Positions 40,443 to 53,587 of a DNA stretch of 64,000 bases are shown piece after piece. The notes below the pieces were generated by a model. The model ran no database searches, was not told where the DNA came from, and worked only from the letters and a program-made list of their open reading frames with translations. Location: positions 2,501-66,500 of the forward strand of contig JAXCGZ010002265.1 of NCBI GenBank assembly GCA_037179515.1. The letters are read 5' to 3'. How positions within the stretch are numbered: the first letter of the stretch is position 1; every line of letters starts with the position of its first letter. A program made the translations under genes and the position numbers. This DNA is from Halocaridina rubra (lineage: Eukaryota; Arthropoda; Malacostraca; Decapoda; Atyidae).

Positions 40443-40515
40443 TAATCCCACTGCTCCATCATGCCTGTATCCACCTCATTCGAAAGTGGACTAATTGTGG
40501 CAGATTAATGGTGCC

Positions 40516-41107
40516 TATAGGTCATGAAATATGTTGCGAAGTATAGAAGGGACTAGAGGGGCTGAGCTGGACTTGGATTATAAGAGACAAAGAACACCCG
40601 AAGAGCTCCTATAAAACATGTATTTTTTATTATAGGTCAGAACTTGCTCATGAAATCTCCGAATACACCATCTAGAAATAAAAGTGAAAGAATATTATTA
40701 GCCTAATTGAAAAAAAAAATATTGGCAGTACACCGACAAAAGCACATACGACAAATACATCGGAGACGGAAAGAGGGAATATTAAGAAAATGAGATGCAA
40801 AGACAAAATAAAACTATAAACGAAAACAAACAAAAATGGGACACATAATATAACGTTGAAAGAAAAAACAATTTGATTCAAACCTACCAATGGACATATA
40901 CACACAAATAATTAGGATATGGAGAGAAAAGGAATAGAGAAAATGAGAAACAGATACAAAATGAAATTTAAAAGAATAACAGGAGAGGAGGGGTCAGACA
41001 AACAGAGTACACGGATCAGTAAACATAAAGTAATAAAGAAAATATCACGCGAGGTATTTGCAGTCTTCTTCAAGAAAAGATTTACCCATAATTGTATGAA
41101 GGCATTT
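40516..41107. other. AT-rich, no feature recognised
   Basis: A-rich + strand with Lys-rich chance ORFs (40,919-41,131); no family motif. Confidence 0.5.
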
Positions 41108-41282
41108 TCATTAGCGAGAGGTCGCTGGTAACTGAGTGATAGAGTGGGCGAGTTGTGAAACAGCTAGCCCAACTTCGAATCCTCTGCTGGGTGTTAGGAA
41201 GGGCATCCAACCTTAATCCCTTGGCTCCAACGTGTCAGTGTATGCTCCCATTCGAATTAGAGGCAATTGTGACACGTAAGAA
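41108..41282 (+). mobile_element. SINE-T
   Basis: GTAACTGAGTGATAGAGTGG head, ACTTCGAATCCTC B box, GGTGTTAGGAAGGGCATCC, end CCATTCGAATTAGAGG and TGTGACACG. Confidence 0.82.
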
Positions 41283-41511
41283 ATTCAGTTATTAACGATT
41301 TATTATTGCTTAACAAAACCCCTTCAAAATAATAATTTTGTTTTTAACAAGATGTATAATAATTGGTTTATAACATGTTTTTATTTATTTTTTTTATTTT
41401 TAGGAATATCATGAAAACACTACCTGGAAGATGTTTAATAACAAAGTAATGTATCTAAATTTGTAGATGGATGCTCTGAACCTTATTTCTTCCATACGTG
41501 TGCAAAATAAA
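41283..41511. other. AT-rich, no feature recognised
   Basis: Nothing recognised. Confidence 0.4.
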
Positions 41512-41539
41512 AAAGGTGAAGGTAGACACGCTTGGAGTT

Positions 41540-42305
41540 GGTAATGGGTCTGCCCTTAACATTGCACCTCCTGATAGATTTGCTTCTTTCACTCCTCGCA
41601 ATTCTAACATCCGTGGTCTTAACTCCAATTTTTCGCCTGTGGAACAGCACTTGGGTACATCCCTCCCTAATCTCCTCCTTTTCTCAGGAACCCAGCTGTT
41701 TAACCATGATTAACATGACTCTCACTATAACCTGTATTCTCGTTTCCATTCCAAAGGTGAGGAATGTACCGGTTGCAACACTAAGACTCCTGTTGCAATG
41801 CTCATGGACCTTGAAAATCCTGACTTTGATGTTCTTTGGCTGAAGATCTATCTCTCCACTATCACTATATATCTTTTCTTCTGCTACTGTTTTCCTAACT
41901 CCACTTACTTTGTGTCCTTTTTCCTCTTGTCATTAGTCCTTGTTGTCTTCACTCCCACATGCTGAAGTTCTCTATATAGGAGACTTCAAAGTACACCACA
42001 GTGAATGGCTTCATTCTTCTCACAATGATGTAGGAGGAAGTGAGGCCTTTGCTTTCCCTATTACTCATGAGCTGGATCAGATTATCAAACATCCTACTCG
42101 TGTTCGAATTACCACAAATACGCACCTAACACTCGACCTATTTTATGCCTCTAATCCTTCTAACTACTCTTATTCTGTGCTTTTACCTCTTGGTAATCTG
42201 ACTACTCTTTTATCTCAGCCTCTTCCATATTTGCCTTCGCTTCATCAATTCCTAATACTCAGCACTGCCTTTGGCACTTTGAGCCTACCCAACACCATGA
42301 TTTGA
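41540..42305 (+). pseudogene. LINE-C copy 2 endonuclease
   Basis: Early part: NIRGLNSNFSPVEQHLGTSL and PNLLLFSGTQLF, matching the N-terminal APE motifs (NIRGL...ETQ). After a gap, SLPHAEVLYIGDFKVHHSEW (GDFNVHH-type catalytic loop with Lys for Asn) and HPTRVRITTNTHLTLDLFY. The SDH region is lost near 42,200. Confidence 0.8.
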
Positions 42306-43610
42306 GTAACTTTCTCTTTGACTTTCCGTGGGATGACTACTGCTTTCGAACCCACAACCTTGACCAGGCAGCCCTAATAGTTGCCGAGATCATGAATGCA
42401 GGAATGGAGGCGTTCATCCCCTCCTCTCGAAAAATGTTTCTCCCCCTAGTCCTTGGTTTGACCATGCCCGCTTCATAGCTATTCAGGCCAAGATCGGGCA
42501 TACCAGTAGTACCAAGCCTCCCCTTCTGATTTAACTCGTTTTGCTTTTATTACAGGTAGGAATCACTGTATTGCTCAAAATCAAAGGTCTAAAGTTTCCT
42601 TTTTAAAAAGGAAAGTTGATGAACTTAACGCCTTTCCCACTGATAAATGTTTCTGGTCCTTAGCCAAAAATATATCCAAAAACTTCAGTATCTCAATTTT
42701 CCCCGTCTCATTTGTCCTCATGGTTCTATAGTTTACTTTCCCATTGACAATACCCACTCTCTTTGGATCTAATTTTTCTGACAACTCTTCCATAAGCGAT
42801 TCCATTGCACCTGTTCCTAGTACTTTACCCCTCTATAACCTTATTCTTTCCTCATGCAAAGTCCATAAGGTTCTTCACTCTCTAAAGACAAATAAGGCAT
42901 CTTGACCCGTGGGTGTCTGACTCCTGCACTTTGCCATCTTTTTTGCCTCATTCTCTCAACTTGTATCTATCCATATTCTTGGAAACATGCTCTAGTTCAA
43001 CATGTTCCTAAGAAGGGTGACCACTCTGTTCCTTCCAACTATCATCCTATTACCCTAACCTCTGCTATCGCTAAAGTATATGAGACTTTGCTCAATTCTT
43101 ACTTCTTGAAAAATCTTGAATCACTCTCGCTTATCTCCGATCACCAGTACGTCTTCCGCAAGGCAACATCCAATGGTGACCTCCTGTCCTATCTTACTCG
43201 TGTATGATCATCTCTGATGAACTGTGGGAAATCCTTTTTCGTTGCCTTTGATATCTCTAAGGCTTTTGACAGAGTCTGGGTTCTCTGATTTCCAGTTTTC
43301 TTTCTGACTGTCTTATATCTGTGGTTGTTGACAACGCAACATCTAGCTTATACCCTGTTACCAATGGTGTTCCACAGGGCTCTGTTGTTTCACCTACTCT
43401 GTTCCTTCTCTTTATCAACTGTCTTCTTCACTCCCGATCCTCCTCTCTTCTTCACACCTTTGCTGACTTTCTACCCTTCATTTTTCCTCTGCCTTCTCTT
43501 CTCTACCTTCATCTGCTACTCGTAATTAGTTTCATATCACTCTTTCTTCTACTGTCAACTCCGATTTGCAGAGGGTATCTGAGTGGGGTACTCAAAATTT
43601 AGTTAAATTT
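42306..43610 (+). pseudogene. LINE-C copy 2 linker and RT
   Basis: Linker with IVAEIMNAGMEAFIPSS. RT pieces: CIYPYSWKHALVQHVPKKGD, NYHPITLTSAIAKVYETLL and HQYVFRKATSNGDLLSYL, then past a stop FDISKAFDRVW, NGVPQGSVVSPTLFLLF and HTFADFLPF, where the FADD box is destroyed. Confidence 0.82.
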
Positions 43611-44270
43611 AATGCCTCCAAGACAATCTCTGGCTATCTCTTTATCTTTTTCTCCCTTAATACCCCCCATTGTCTTCGAAGCTAATGACATATACCCCTT
43701 AACTCTGTAAACATTTTAGGAATCCAAATAGCCTCTAGCTTGTCTTGGAGGTGTCAAATATTTCAAATTTCTAAATATGCATCCAAAAAGTTGGGGTTCT
43801 TTTTTCGCTTCTACCATCTCTTTTCCTCTCTCCAATTACCTAAAATCTATAAGAATACTGCTCACGCATCTGGGGTGTGTCTTCTTATACTTATCGCCTT
43901 GATAGGGTCGAGTCTAAGACAGTCAGACTCTTCAGTGACCTTTCTCTTGGTTTTAATTTAGATTATCTTACTCTTCGCCCTAAGGTATCATCCCATTCTT
44001 GTTTCTATCACTACTACTTCCATTGCTGCTCTGAGGAGTTGGATAGTTGCATCCCTCCCCCACTGCCGAAGCCACGTAACACTCGCCAAGCAGCCTCGTC
44101 CTACAGGTACCGTGTGGAGGTTTTTGGCTCCTGGCTCGGTCGGTGTTGCGACTGCTTCTTCCCATCCACCTCAAGACTCTGGAACTCTCTTTCTCCTTCT
44201 CTCTTTCCTAATACTTATAACCTATCTTCTTTCAAAAGCGGATGTATCGTCATCGCAGGGCCTAATCATG
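43611..44270 (+). pseudogene. LINE-C copy 2 C-terminal region
   Basis: Readable in pieces: YTYRLDRVESKTVRLFSDLS, CIPPPLPKPRNTRQAASSY and FPSTSRLWNSLSPSLFPNTY, followed by the 3' UTR. Confidence 0.8.
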
Positions 44271-44440
44271 CCATATATATAGGTCCTCAATGCTTTGACT
44301 ATTCTTCCAGCCTGTCCTTTTCGCATAGTGTGGCATTCCATTATTTTTGCCTTGTCTTTAAGCTTCTACTTTTTCTTCGTCTTAATGTTTTCTTGGTATC
44401 TAGGTCTGATGAGGGCGATTCTCTTGAATGGTATTTTTGT

Positions 44441-44608
44441 GGTGTAGAGCCACCATTAATACCCATTCGATTGGGGGTGGACACATACACTTTTGAACTG
44501 GATATTTAAGCATGTTTGCCCTAATGCCCCTCGCTGGGATCTAACTCGTGAATGGTAGGCTAATCACTTCTCAGCATGTTCATAATAGCACTAAGCTATT
44601 GCAGCCTA
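44441..44608 (-). mobile_element. SINE-T inserted at LINE-C 3' end
   Basis: CCATTCGATTGGGGGTGGAC, then CGCTGGGATCTAACTCG and a head region CACTAAGCTATTGCAG. Reverse orientation relative to the LINE. Confidence 0.78.
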
Positions 44609-44989
44609 TAAGCAAATATGTGAAAAATAAAGAAAAGAATATACCGGATGGTGAGGAAAGAAACACTGCTCAAATGCTGTGAGCATGTCCCAAGTCGTGT
44701 TAGCGAGTGGATGGAATGGACAGCTTAGGGACTGGAAAAGATTCCGAGAAAGCTCCAAGTTCATAAGAAATTCATGACGAAGCAGTAGCAACTCTCTTAT
44801 CAGAAGAAAGAAGTTACAACTCATTTGCGGGAAGAATTGCATGTTCAATACGTAATATTAAATAGAAATATATCAGATCGGAACTGGAAATCAAGAGTTT
44901 AATAGTACTGTTGTGGCATTAGCCTTCTTCTAATTCTCCGTCTTTAAATTTGTGAAGAGAGTGGATGTCGTTATGCCCTTGACTGTCAG
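44609..44989. other. no feature recognised
   Basis: Nothing recognised. Confidence 0.4.
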
Positions 44990-45145
44990 TTTGCTTTTTT
45001 TTCTTCTTTTTATTTTCTTCTTTTCTTTTTATTTTCTTTTTCTTTTCTCCCTTTTCATTCTTTATTTTTTTCTTACTTTCCTTTTTGTTTCTTCTTCTTC
45101 CTCTTCCTCTTCTTCTTCTTCTTCTTCTTCTTCTTCTTCTTCATT
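44990..45145. repeat. pyrimidine tract ending in (TTC)n
   Basis: T/C-only stretch with (CTT)n at about 45,088-45,141. Confidence 0.85.
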
Positions 45146-46311
45146 TATAAGAACAGTTGAAGGATGATTTTGTGGTAGGTGAGAGCTCTGAATCCGTTGA
45201 GGATAACGTTGACTTGCTTCCTTAGTTGAAATTATGTTACAACACAGGTAATATCAACAGAAAAAAAGACAGTTTGGGCATGTCCTTCCCTTTGCGTATT
45301 TCTTTGTTTATATATTTTGTGTGTTCTTTCATAGTTGAATTTTTTGTATACATTTTTCACGTGTCCATCCTATTTGTAATACTTAGCTCAGTATTTTTTT
45401 TTTTACATATTCTTACTTTCTTCAATTTTATTATATTCTTTTTAAGTATCTTCGCAATTGCTCTTTAGAACTTTATTTTATACACCGAATTCTTTTTGTG
45501 TTTGTACTTTCCAGCTCATGTTTTGATGAAACTAATATTTATTAAACAATGGAAGTTTGCAAAGTCTGTCATTTACTGACTTTACTCCAATTCTGATTGT
45601 TAAAAAGTTGAAAAAGCAAAGATTTGTGGTGGACTTATACCTACAACTGGAACAGTGAACGTAAAAGTGTAAATTTCCCAAAAACTAATGGAAGGGGTTG
45701 TCATAGTAAGGTAAACTCCACACAACGTAAGGGAAATGGTTCTTCTCCACGTTTTGACATCCCTTCACAGATAGATGTTTTTATTTGGGAGAAAGAAAGC
45801 ATTTCCATTACATGCTCTTAAGGTCCGCCTCGTTCTCCTGAGATAGGAATGTGGTTGCACACACACGGAAATTAAATGGTTGACAGAAATATGCGGTTGG
45901 AGAAGCGTCCTCCCTCAACTGTTTTTTTTTTATTTATTAGTTTTTTATTTAAATCTTACAGATAGCTTGTATAATTTTAAGTTTTTAGCTGTTGTCTTCT
46001 AATTAGGTAATATATTCGTGTATCTTGAAAAAATTAAGTATATTTTTCTTGAGTTACTGATCAGAGTTTGCTAGTAGTAATGTATTAGGTGGAGATGCAA
46101 ATGGTTTGCAGCTGTGGTATAATATTATTTCTGCTGTAATGAAATCTCTTCTGTCATCAAAGCAAACTGGTAGTACTTCACAAGTTTTTTGTCCATTGTT
46201 ACCGTGTCAGTAGTGTATCCTCGGTTAAACTATGTTACTTTCGTATGATTATATAAGGCCAAATGACTTGAGCAGAGGTATAAAATTGCTTAACGTTCAC
46301 TATGTATATAC
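45146..46311. other. AT-rich, no feature recognised
   Basis: No coding motif or recognised repeat across more than 1 kb; T-rich words dominate. Confidence 0.5.
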
Positions 46312-46492
46312 AAAAATTATAATCCCTCTTATAACGAGGGTGCTGAGTCAGTGTATAAACACTGACTCTTTGAGAGAGGTAAATACAGAGGGGATTTCCA
46401 GTCCCCCCGCTCTGCCCTATTTAGTCGACTTATGACCCGCAGGGGAGAGCGGAGGAGGTATTCTTGCCCCCCTCCGACCGGGGGAATGCATT
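46312..46492 (-). mobile_element. K element
   Basis: Reverse copy: CCCTCTTATAACGAGGGTGC hairpin, GCTGAGTCAGTG, CAGTCCCCCCGCTCTGCCC, TTAGTCGACTTATGAC, GAGGTATTCTTGCCCCCC. Good full-length example. Confidence 0.8.
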
Positions 46493-47279
46493 TTCAGTTG
46501 TAGTATATCCTTACTAACAGTGTGACTTTCCACTGAAGTTTAGGTGGTAGGATCTGTGAGCATACCAAGATTCGTGTCCTGCACATACCGGACGAAGAAG
46601 AAAAAAGAGAAAGAAGAAGAGAAAGAAGAAGCAAAACGAGGAGGAAGATATAACATTTTTACATTACCTTCTTTTTTGGTTTTAACTTATAAATATATGT
46701 TGCATAAACGCTTAGTTTATGTTTCTCTATTCAGACTGTTTACTAATTTTTGTATTTTTCTTCTTTTTTTCCAGGTAAGTGTGGCGGTGGATACAAAAGT
46801 AGTATAATTAATGATGCAGATGTGAAGCAGTACTCTGATTTAAGCTGGTTGGTATGGATAGCAATTCCATATTGTGTTTGTAATGCATAAAATTATAGTT
46901 TTATATAAAACTTTCTGATAGAAATTGTATGCAATACATTCATTGAAGAGATTAGGGCTTAATAGGTGGTACTATCATTGTTATGTTAATGTGTAATATT
47001 AAAGTTTTATATCAAGCATTTTAATTAAGTTTTTATGCACTACTGTCGTTGGAGAGAGACTTTATAGGTGAAATAACAATATTCATGAAAAGATGGATAA
47101 AACGTAAAATAGGAGGAGAGCTTTATAAAAGGATAGTACATCGATATGAAAATGTTTGTCGTGGAAAGTGGAGACTCATGATATTGTGCAATTAATCAGT
47201 AAGCACTTCTACTCTGCTCCAGGTTTCATTTTACAAAAACGATACTGACACTCTTCTCGTCTCTGATAAAGATTGTTGT
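46493..47279. other. AT-rich with short (GAA)n
   Basis: GAAGAA-rich stretch at about 46,590-46,645; otherwise nothing recognised. Confidence 0.5.
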
Positions 47280-47450
47280 TGCTTGCCGTTTTGTGTCACT
47301 GTTAATCCCCATTATGGGGATGGACACTTACAGGTTTGAGCTTGGGAATTTAGGCTGGGTGTCCTCCTCAACGCCCTATGGTTGGTTAGAATACGGGTAT
47401 GTCTCTTTCCGAATCAAGTGCTCTAACCAATGTGCTACCGCGATCCCTTC
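47280..47450 (-). mobile_element. SINE-T, first of two adjacent copies
   Basis: GCCGTTTTGTGTCACTGTTAA, CCCCATTATGGGGATGGAC, then GTGCTCTAACCAATGTGC head. Complete. Confidence 0.82.
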
Positions 47451-47582
47451 CTCCAACCACTGCTCTACTGCGTTCCCCTTGTCACTATTAATCCCCAGTC
47501 GAATGGGGGTGGACAAAAACAGATTGGAGCTGGGGATATAAGGGTGGACTCCCCTTTCTAGCGACCCGTGGTGGGCTTGCGT
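47451..47582 (-). mobile_element. SINE-T, second adjacent copy
   Basis: Begins with a second head-like scrap (CCACTGCTCTACTGCG), then CCCCAGTCGAATGGGGG and GGAGCTGGGGATATAAGG. Its own head is missing. Same orientation as its neighbour. Confidence 0.72.
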
Positions 47583-47779
47583 GGAGGCTAGTAAATGAAT
47601 TTTCATCGCAGCATATACAGGTCCATAATTTTTCCATTTGTTTGGTGGAGTGCCCATATTTTATTTATGCTTTGAATATATAGCTAATGTTTCTTACGTG
47701 AGAGGTCTAAAGCGCTCTGTTTAGTTTTCGTAATTGAAGTTTTCTCATCAATGCTTTGTGCAGCGTAGTGTTGTGTTTG

Positions 47780-47781
<2 letters not shown>

Positions 47782-47855
<74 letters not shown>
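47782..47855. repeat. (AAT)n at LINE-B copy 2 3' end
   Basis: Pure AAT array, separated from the LINE-B hairpin by a short CTATCTGTCTATATAC stretch. Confidence 0.95.
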
Positions 47856-48005
47856 TCTATCTGTCTATATACATGGCCTCATTCCCCTTTGTAAGGGGGT
47901 GGCCGAGCCAAAGAACACACATCCACCACGATCCAACACCCCACAGTTACACCTCTTAGGATAAAGGGTTACCATATTTCCCACCTGCCATCCTGCTTGT
48001 GTCGC

Positions 48006-48337
48006 CTATGGATATTCCTCAGCGAGGCACGACAGCCGTAGCTGGTTTAACCCCACTGATTCACCACATGGCATCTCCCCTCGCACTTGTCCATCACAGT
48101 TCACTGTGCTAGCAGGTGCGAGAGATCCCTTTGGCCTGCGTGTCCTATACACAGTCTTTCTCAACTCAGTCCTATCTCCTGCATGCTTTCTTTCCTGCTC
48201 CACAGACATTTCACTTGCATCCAATGCCCTTTTTATGCCATCCATCCATCTTATTCTAGGTCTTCCTTTAGGCCTTACTCCTACCACTTCAGCACTCCAC
48301 ACTTCTCCGCTAGTCGCTCATCACTCATCCTTTCATT
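48006..48337 (-). pseudogene. LINE-B copy 2 C-terminal end
   Basis: A 98-codon frame with EVVGVRPKGRPRIRWMDGIK and DRTELRKTVYRTRRPKGSLA. The RPRxRWMDG phrase is the conserved RTE-like C terminus, better kept here than in copy 1. Confidence 0.85.
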
Positions 48338-48341
48338 GTGT

Positions 48342-49084
48342 TATTACACCCAGGTATGACTGGTAAATACCAAATTAAAGTTTTTCATGCTCGAGACCTA
48401 GGTCAATATATGACCGGGTGGCAATGGCTAACTGACTCGTAATTTGGCTCGAAATAGTGAAGGGCATGGAAATAAGGTGAACAGTTTATAACAATTGTAA
48501 TATTAATCTCACTTAATACAATAGGAATTACAATCTGAGATTTAACAAACTTACAGATTGACAAAACACGCATAAATATGTACAATCCTACAGTTTAACA
48601 AAAACGGCCCTAAACACATACATAATTAATAAATATAAATTTACAGATTAACAAAGCCAACAAGGAAATAATAATGATAATTAATATAGCTTTTAAATGA
48701 TACGAAAAGTGAAATGGAACCTGGGAGGAGAGCAATAAACTAATACGTAATCAATATAATACAATACCCAATACAAGATGCTCCAGGAGGCAGAACTAAG
48801 TAGCCGGTACGGGGAAAATAATCCTGGTATGTGCTGACGATCGCTGGATAGGAACTGTACTCTTCCTGTCGGCGTTCTTGACCAGGTATATAAAACCTCG
48901 GACAGGGGGGAGGTCTTGGGACTAAGATAGTCAGCCAAGGTAGGGTCGAGAGCAAGGCCAGAACGTCATTATGATTGGCTATTCGAGGAGAAGTGAATAC
49001 TGATTGGTTGAAATGAACGCTGATTGTTACAGTAAATGAAGTGGTAATTAAAAAGGGGTAACAAGGTTGTTTAGGGTTGTAACA
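48342..49084 (-). mobile_element. probable solo LTR nested in LINE-B
   Basis: 743 bases flanked by GTGT on both sides (48,338-48,341 and 49,085-49,088). On the minus strand it begins TGTTACAACCC and ends GGGTGTAATA, an imperfect inverted terminus as in LTRs (TG...CA, with the last CA mutated). A TATA-like GGTTTTATATACC lies about 240 bases in, where an LTR promoter would be. There is no coding capacity. A nonautonomous DNA element with 10-bp TIRs is the alternative. Confidence 0.68.
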
Positions 49085-50375
<1,291 letters not shown>

Positions 50376-50562
50376 CCACTTCCCTGTCGGGAATTGATGC
50401 TGGAAATTGTAGTCTAGAAATCCACAGCTTAGTCCACTGTGCATAGTTGATTAAGCTGTGGATTTCGAATCTAGAGTTCTCAGATTCAAGTCCCTTACAA
50501 GGAAAATGAACTATTTGAAGACATTTGAAAAAGGCGTTATTACCATGCTTTTGTTCTGTCAG
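50376..50562. other. hairpin-containing spacer, tRNA-like hints
   Basis: AAATCCACAGCTTA (50,418-50,431) and its exact complement (50,452-50,465) can pair. GATTCAAGTCCC nearby resembles a Pol III B box. A tRNA-derived SINE is possible but the A box is unconvincing. Confidence 0.4.
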
Positions 50563-50582
50563 TAATAATAATAATAATGATA

Positions 50583-50655
<73 letters not shown>

Positions 50656-50675
50656 CAACAACAACAACAGTGCTT

Positions 50676-50718
<43 letters not shown>

Positions 50719-50719
50719 A
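50563..50719. repeat. (AAT)n-(AAC)n-(ACT)n
   Basis: AAT array with short interruptions, a few AAC, then (ACT)n touching the J element 3' end. Confidence 0.94.
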
Positions 50720-50721
50720 TT

Positions 50722-51015
50722 GTTTATGAGAGTGGCACCGAGATGGGCAATGAAAATTGCCCTCCTTGGGCCCGATCAGAGAGAAAACGAAAAAGAAAGT
50801 AAAGAGAAGCAGATGGGGAGTGTTATGGCTTCTCAGATGTGAAGGAATAGTACTAAATGTGTAGTAATTATGCCTGAATATTCGGTGTAGAGGTAGGCAT
50901 AAGAAAAGAGCCATAACTGAAGAAAGATTTAATATCGAGCTTTCCTTGGCAGTGCAATCCTTTTTAAGTTAAAAAGACCGTCAGTTGTCGTATCATTATG
51001 GGTGGCTGGTACCAT
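50722..51015 (-). mobile_element. J element
   Basis: Full-length reverse copy. The 3' hairpin is GGGCAAT and ATTGCCC around TTTC, a perfect 7-bp stem. Triplet arrays lie on both sides. Confidence 0.85.
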
Positions 51016-51040
51016 GGGCCAGGCTACTACATGACTACTA

Positions 51041-51255
<215 letters not shown>

Positions 51256-51259
<4 letters not shown>

Positions 51260-51471
51260 TAATAAGATGTAAAGAAGTGTAGGTCTTTTAATAAATATAA
51301 AGTTATGTATTTTTGACATTCTTAGCACTTCTTATAAGATAATTTTGCTCAAAGTCAAATCGGCAAGAAAAAAAAAGTACAAGTTTTGTAGCATCTTTGG
51401 ACTACTCTAGTTGTTTAGGTGAAAACATTGCTCTAACGGCTCGAGAACTTATTTTTTCTTTCGATTTTGTC
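51256..51471. other. no feature recognised
   Basis: Nothing recognised. Confidence 0.4.
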
Positions 51472-51610
51472 ACACTTAGTGATCATTCTAATGGAGGTGG
51501 ACGTAGACAGGTTTGACATTTAATGGGCTTCAAGACTGGATATCCTCCCTAACTCCCCGCGCTGTTATCAAATTCGCGAAAATCAGGCTCGTCATTTTCC
51601 AAAATGCGCG
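51472..51610 (-). mobile_element. SINE-T, diverged
   Basis: TTGTCACACTTAGTGATC, TTCTAATGGAGGTGGACG, CTGGATATCCTCCC. The B box is degraded to TCAAATTCGCG. Confidence 0.65.
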
Positions 51611-51719
51611 CAAAGGAATATAAAGGACAGTAATTAATTATGATTCAAACTGATCAATAATATTTTTGGATATATTGCACACATGCAAATGCACACATCT
51701 CCCCACAGATACGAAAGCA

Positions 51720-52100
51720 CATAATCATATATTGCTCTTAAAATCAAGTTATAAGTAATTTAATTGCATGTACGTGTGCAGTATGTAATTAGAATTTATA
51801 TGGAAAGCTCACGTGTATGCACAAAATACAAACAATAAGTGCACGCCTGTAGCTATTTTTAAAATCCAGCTGCAAATAATGCAGTTTCTTTTATTACGCA
51901 CATGCACACTTACCTACATACATAGTTGCATGTAATATCCAGTTGCATATATTATAATTGTTTATATCCGTGCAAAAGGAAACTAAAATGTATTGCAAAG
52001 GAACCGCGCGTACGCACGTCCATAGTTGCTTGTATAATCCAGCTGCAATGATGCAATTGTTTATGTATGTGCAAATAAAAATGTATATGCAAAACAAAGT
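51720..52100. repeat. diverged tandem repeat, ~75-120 bp spacing
   Basis: The words CATAGTTGC(T/A)TGTA and ATCCAGCTGCAA followed by AATTGTTTAT recur near 51,850, 51,922 and 52,021, with a weaker relative near 51,735. Confidence 0.5.
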
Positions 52101-52296
52101 AATAGAGAAAGCATTAAGCACTGACCAGAGAGTCATATATTATCAAACTTCAAATTAAAATTTGTTCTCCTGAAAATGAGAAAGGAGGAAACTAAGGTAA
52201 AGCTACTCTAAGAGACCAAAGGTACATTTTATTACTTGTTGGTAAGAGGTCTCTATTGAATGACAGAGGCAAGAGTTTGTGACAACACTAGAGTCC

Positions 52297-52514
<218 letters not shown>

Positions 52515-52519
52515 TATCT

Positions 52520-52585
52520 ATCTACTTTGGCTGTTTCCCCCTTTAATTGGGGGGGTAGCCGACATAAAAAAAAAGAAAACAGTAA
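52520..52585 (-). mobile_element. 3' end fragment of LINE-B or K
   Basis: CCCCCTTTAATTGGGGGGG is a terminal hairpin of that type, then GTAGCCGACATAAAAAAAA; the rest is missing. (TA)n lies on its 3' side. Confidence 0.5.
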
Positions 52586-53042
52586 GGGGATTACTTTGCT
52601 CTATGGGTAATGACGAGGGAGCTAGCGACCGTTAAGATGACACTGCTGGAGTGCCACAGCCCATCCTCCCGGCTCTTTCACAACCTGTGTCGCTTCATAA
52701 CTGCCAACTTCATGCAGTGGAAACATCAGAAGAACAGGGTGCTTCACAAGCTCTAGTGCAAAGGGACAGATCGCCAGAGCAACCCAGATCTCACAGAATC
52801 CGAAGACAACCAGACTTGTGATAACTTGAAGAAGAGGAGATGTGATGAGATGTAAATAATGGCAGTGAGCGATAATAGAGTGATATGTATATAACTTGTT
52901 TAACTCAAGTATAATAGTTTTAAAGTTATTATTCATACACAGAGTGTTATAGTTAATTATTTAATAGTTGATTGTTTGATAATTTAAAGACTTGTTGATG
53001 GTTAGTTGTAGTTCTAGACATAACGAAAAGCATATGGGCACT
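52586..53042. other. unassigned; GC-richer part 52,610-52,830
   Basis: 52,610-52,830 is less AT-rich than its surroundings and has a + frame reading [20 protein letters not shown] recognise no family. It could be an old element or gene fragment. Confidence 0.35.
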
Positions 53043-53120
53043 AATTGTACTGCCTGAATAGCACAGTGGTTAAAGCGTCGAATTGATGAGCTAGTGTTCT
53101 GAGTTCAAATCACGAAATAA
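53043..53120 (+). mobile_element. tRNA-like SINE head
   Basis: A box ATAGCACAGTGGTTAAAGCG and B box GAGTTCAAATC at tRNA-like spacing. The sequence before and after does not form an acceptor stem, so it is a SINE head and not a gene. Confidence 0.5.
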
Positions 53121-53334
53121 GCATAAATCTTATATGTCTTATTTCTGAACAGCTCATAAGACAGACACATATCACGGCCCTCCTTACAATGTTCATATGT
53201 ATTAGATGAGAACAGTACTGTATAACTTCTTTGGTTCTGAAAAATTAAACACAATTACAAACTACTATTGTACTTTTGCCTCTTTTTGTTCCTTTATATT
53301 TTTCCTGGCAGTGGACATATATCTATCTATTTAC

Positions 53335-53505
53335 AAAAACCATAATACCCCTCATAAGGGGGGTAGCTGAGTCAAAGCTAAACTTTGACTCTTTGTGGGA
53401 AGGACGGGATTCTCAGTTCTTTCATTTTGTCCTATTTAGTTGGCTTTTACGACACTCAGGGAACACGTAGAAGGTATTCTTGCCACCCACCTGTTGTACT
53501 TCTTT
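53335..53505 (-). mobile_element. K element
   Basis: CCCCTCATAAGGGGGGTAGC hairpin, GACTCTTTGTGGGAAGG, CCTATTTAGTTGGCTTTTAC, GAAGGTATTCTTGCCACCC. Confidence 0.75.
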
Positions 53506-53587
53506 TAAAAGGCATTCTGAATTGTGATAGGGTAAAGATGTTGTCTGACTTTGCTGACATAGAAACGCTTCTGAACAACTACGGTAA

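Larger units (their letters stand above)
39738..40515 (+). mobile_element. SINE-T split by a Harbinger insertion
   Basis: The left part (to 39,833) has head GCTGTAGCTCAGTGGGAGAG and GCATCCAGCCTAA. The right part resumes at 40,443 with TAATCCCACTGCTCC and ends ATTCGAAAGTGGACTAATTG. Removing 39,834-40,442 plus one TAA gives a normal SINE-T body. Confidence 0.88.
41512..44440 (+). mobile_element. LINE-C copy 2, Jockey/CR1-like, longer but decayed
   Basis: Covers endonuclease through 3' UTR. Relative to copy 1 it retains the endonuclease but has more stops and small deletions, so it is probably older. The 3' end (TCTGATGAGGGCGATTCTC) is interrupted by a SINE-T. Confidence 0.85.

Noticed and set aside
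40919..41131. 70-codon ORF rich in Lys and Arg
   Set aside because: Composition follows the local A-rich strand, no motif, and it overlaps the start of a SINE-T.
50540..50914. Minus-strand ORF at 50.5-50.9 kb
   Set aside because: Mixture of J element and triplet-repeat translation.
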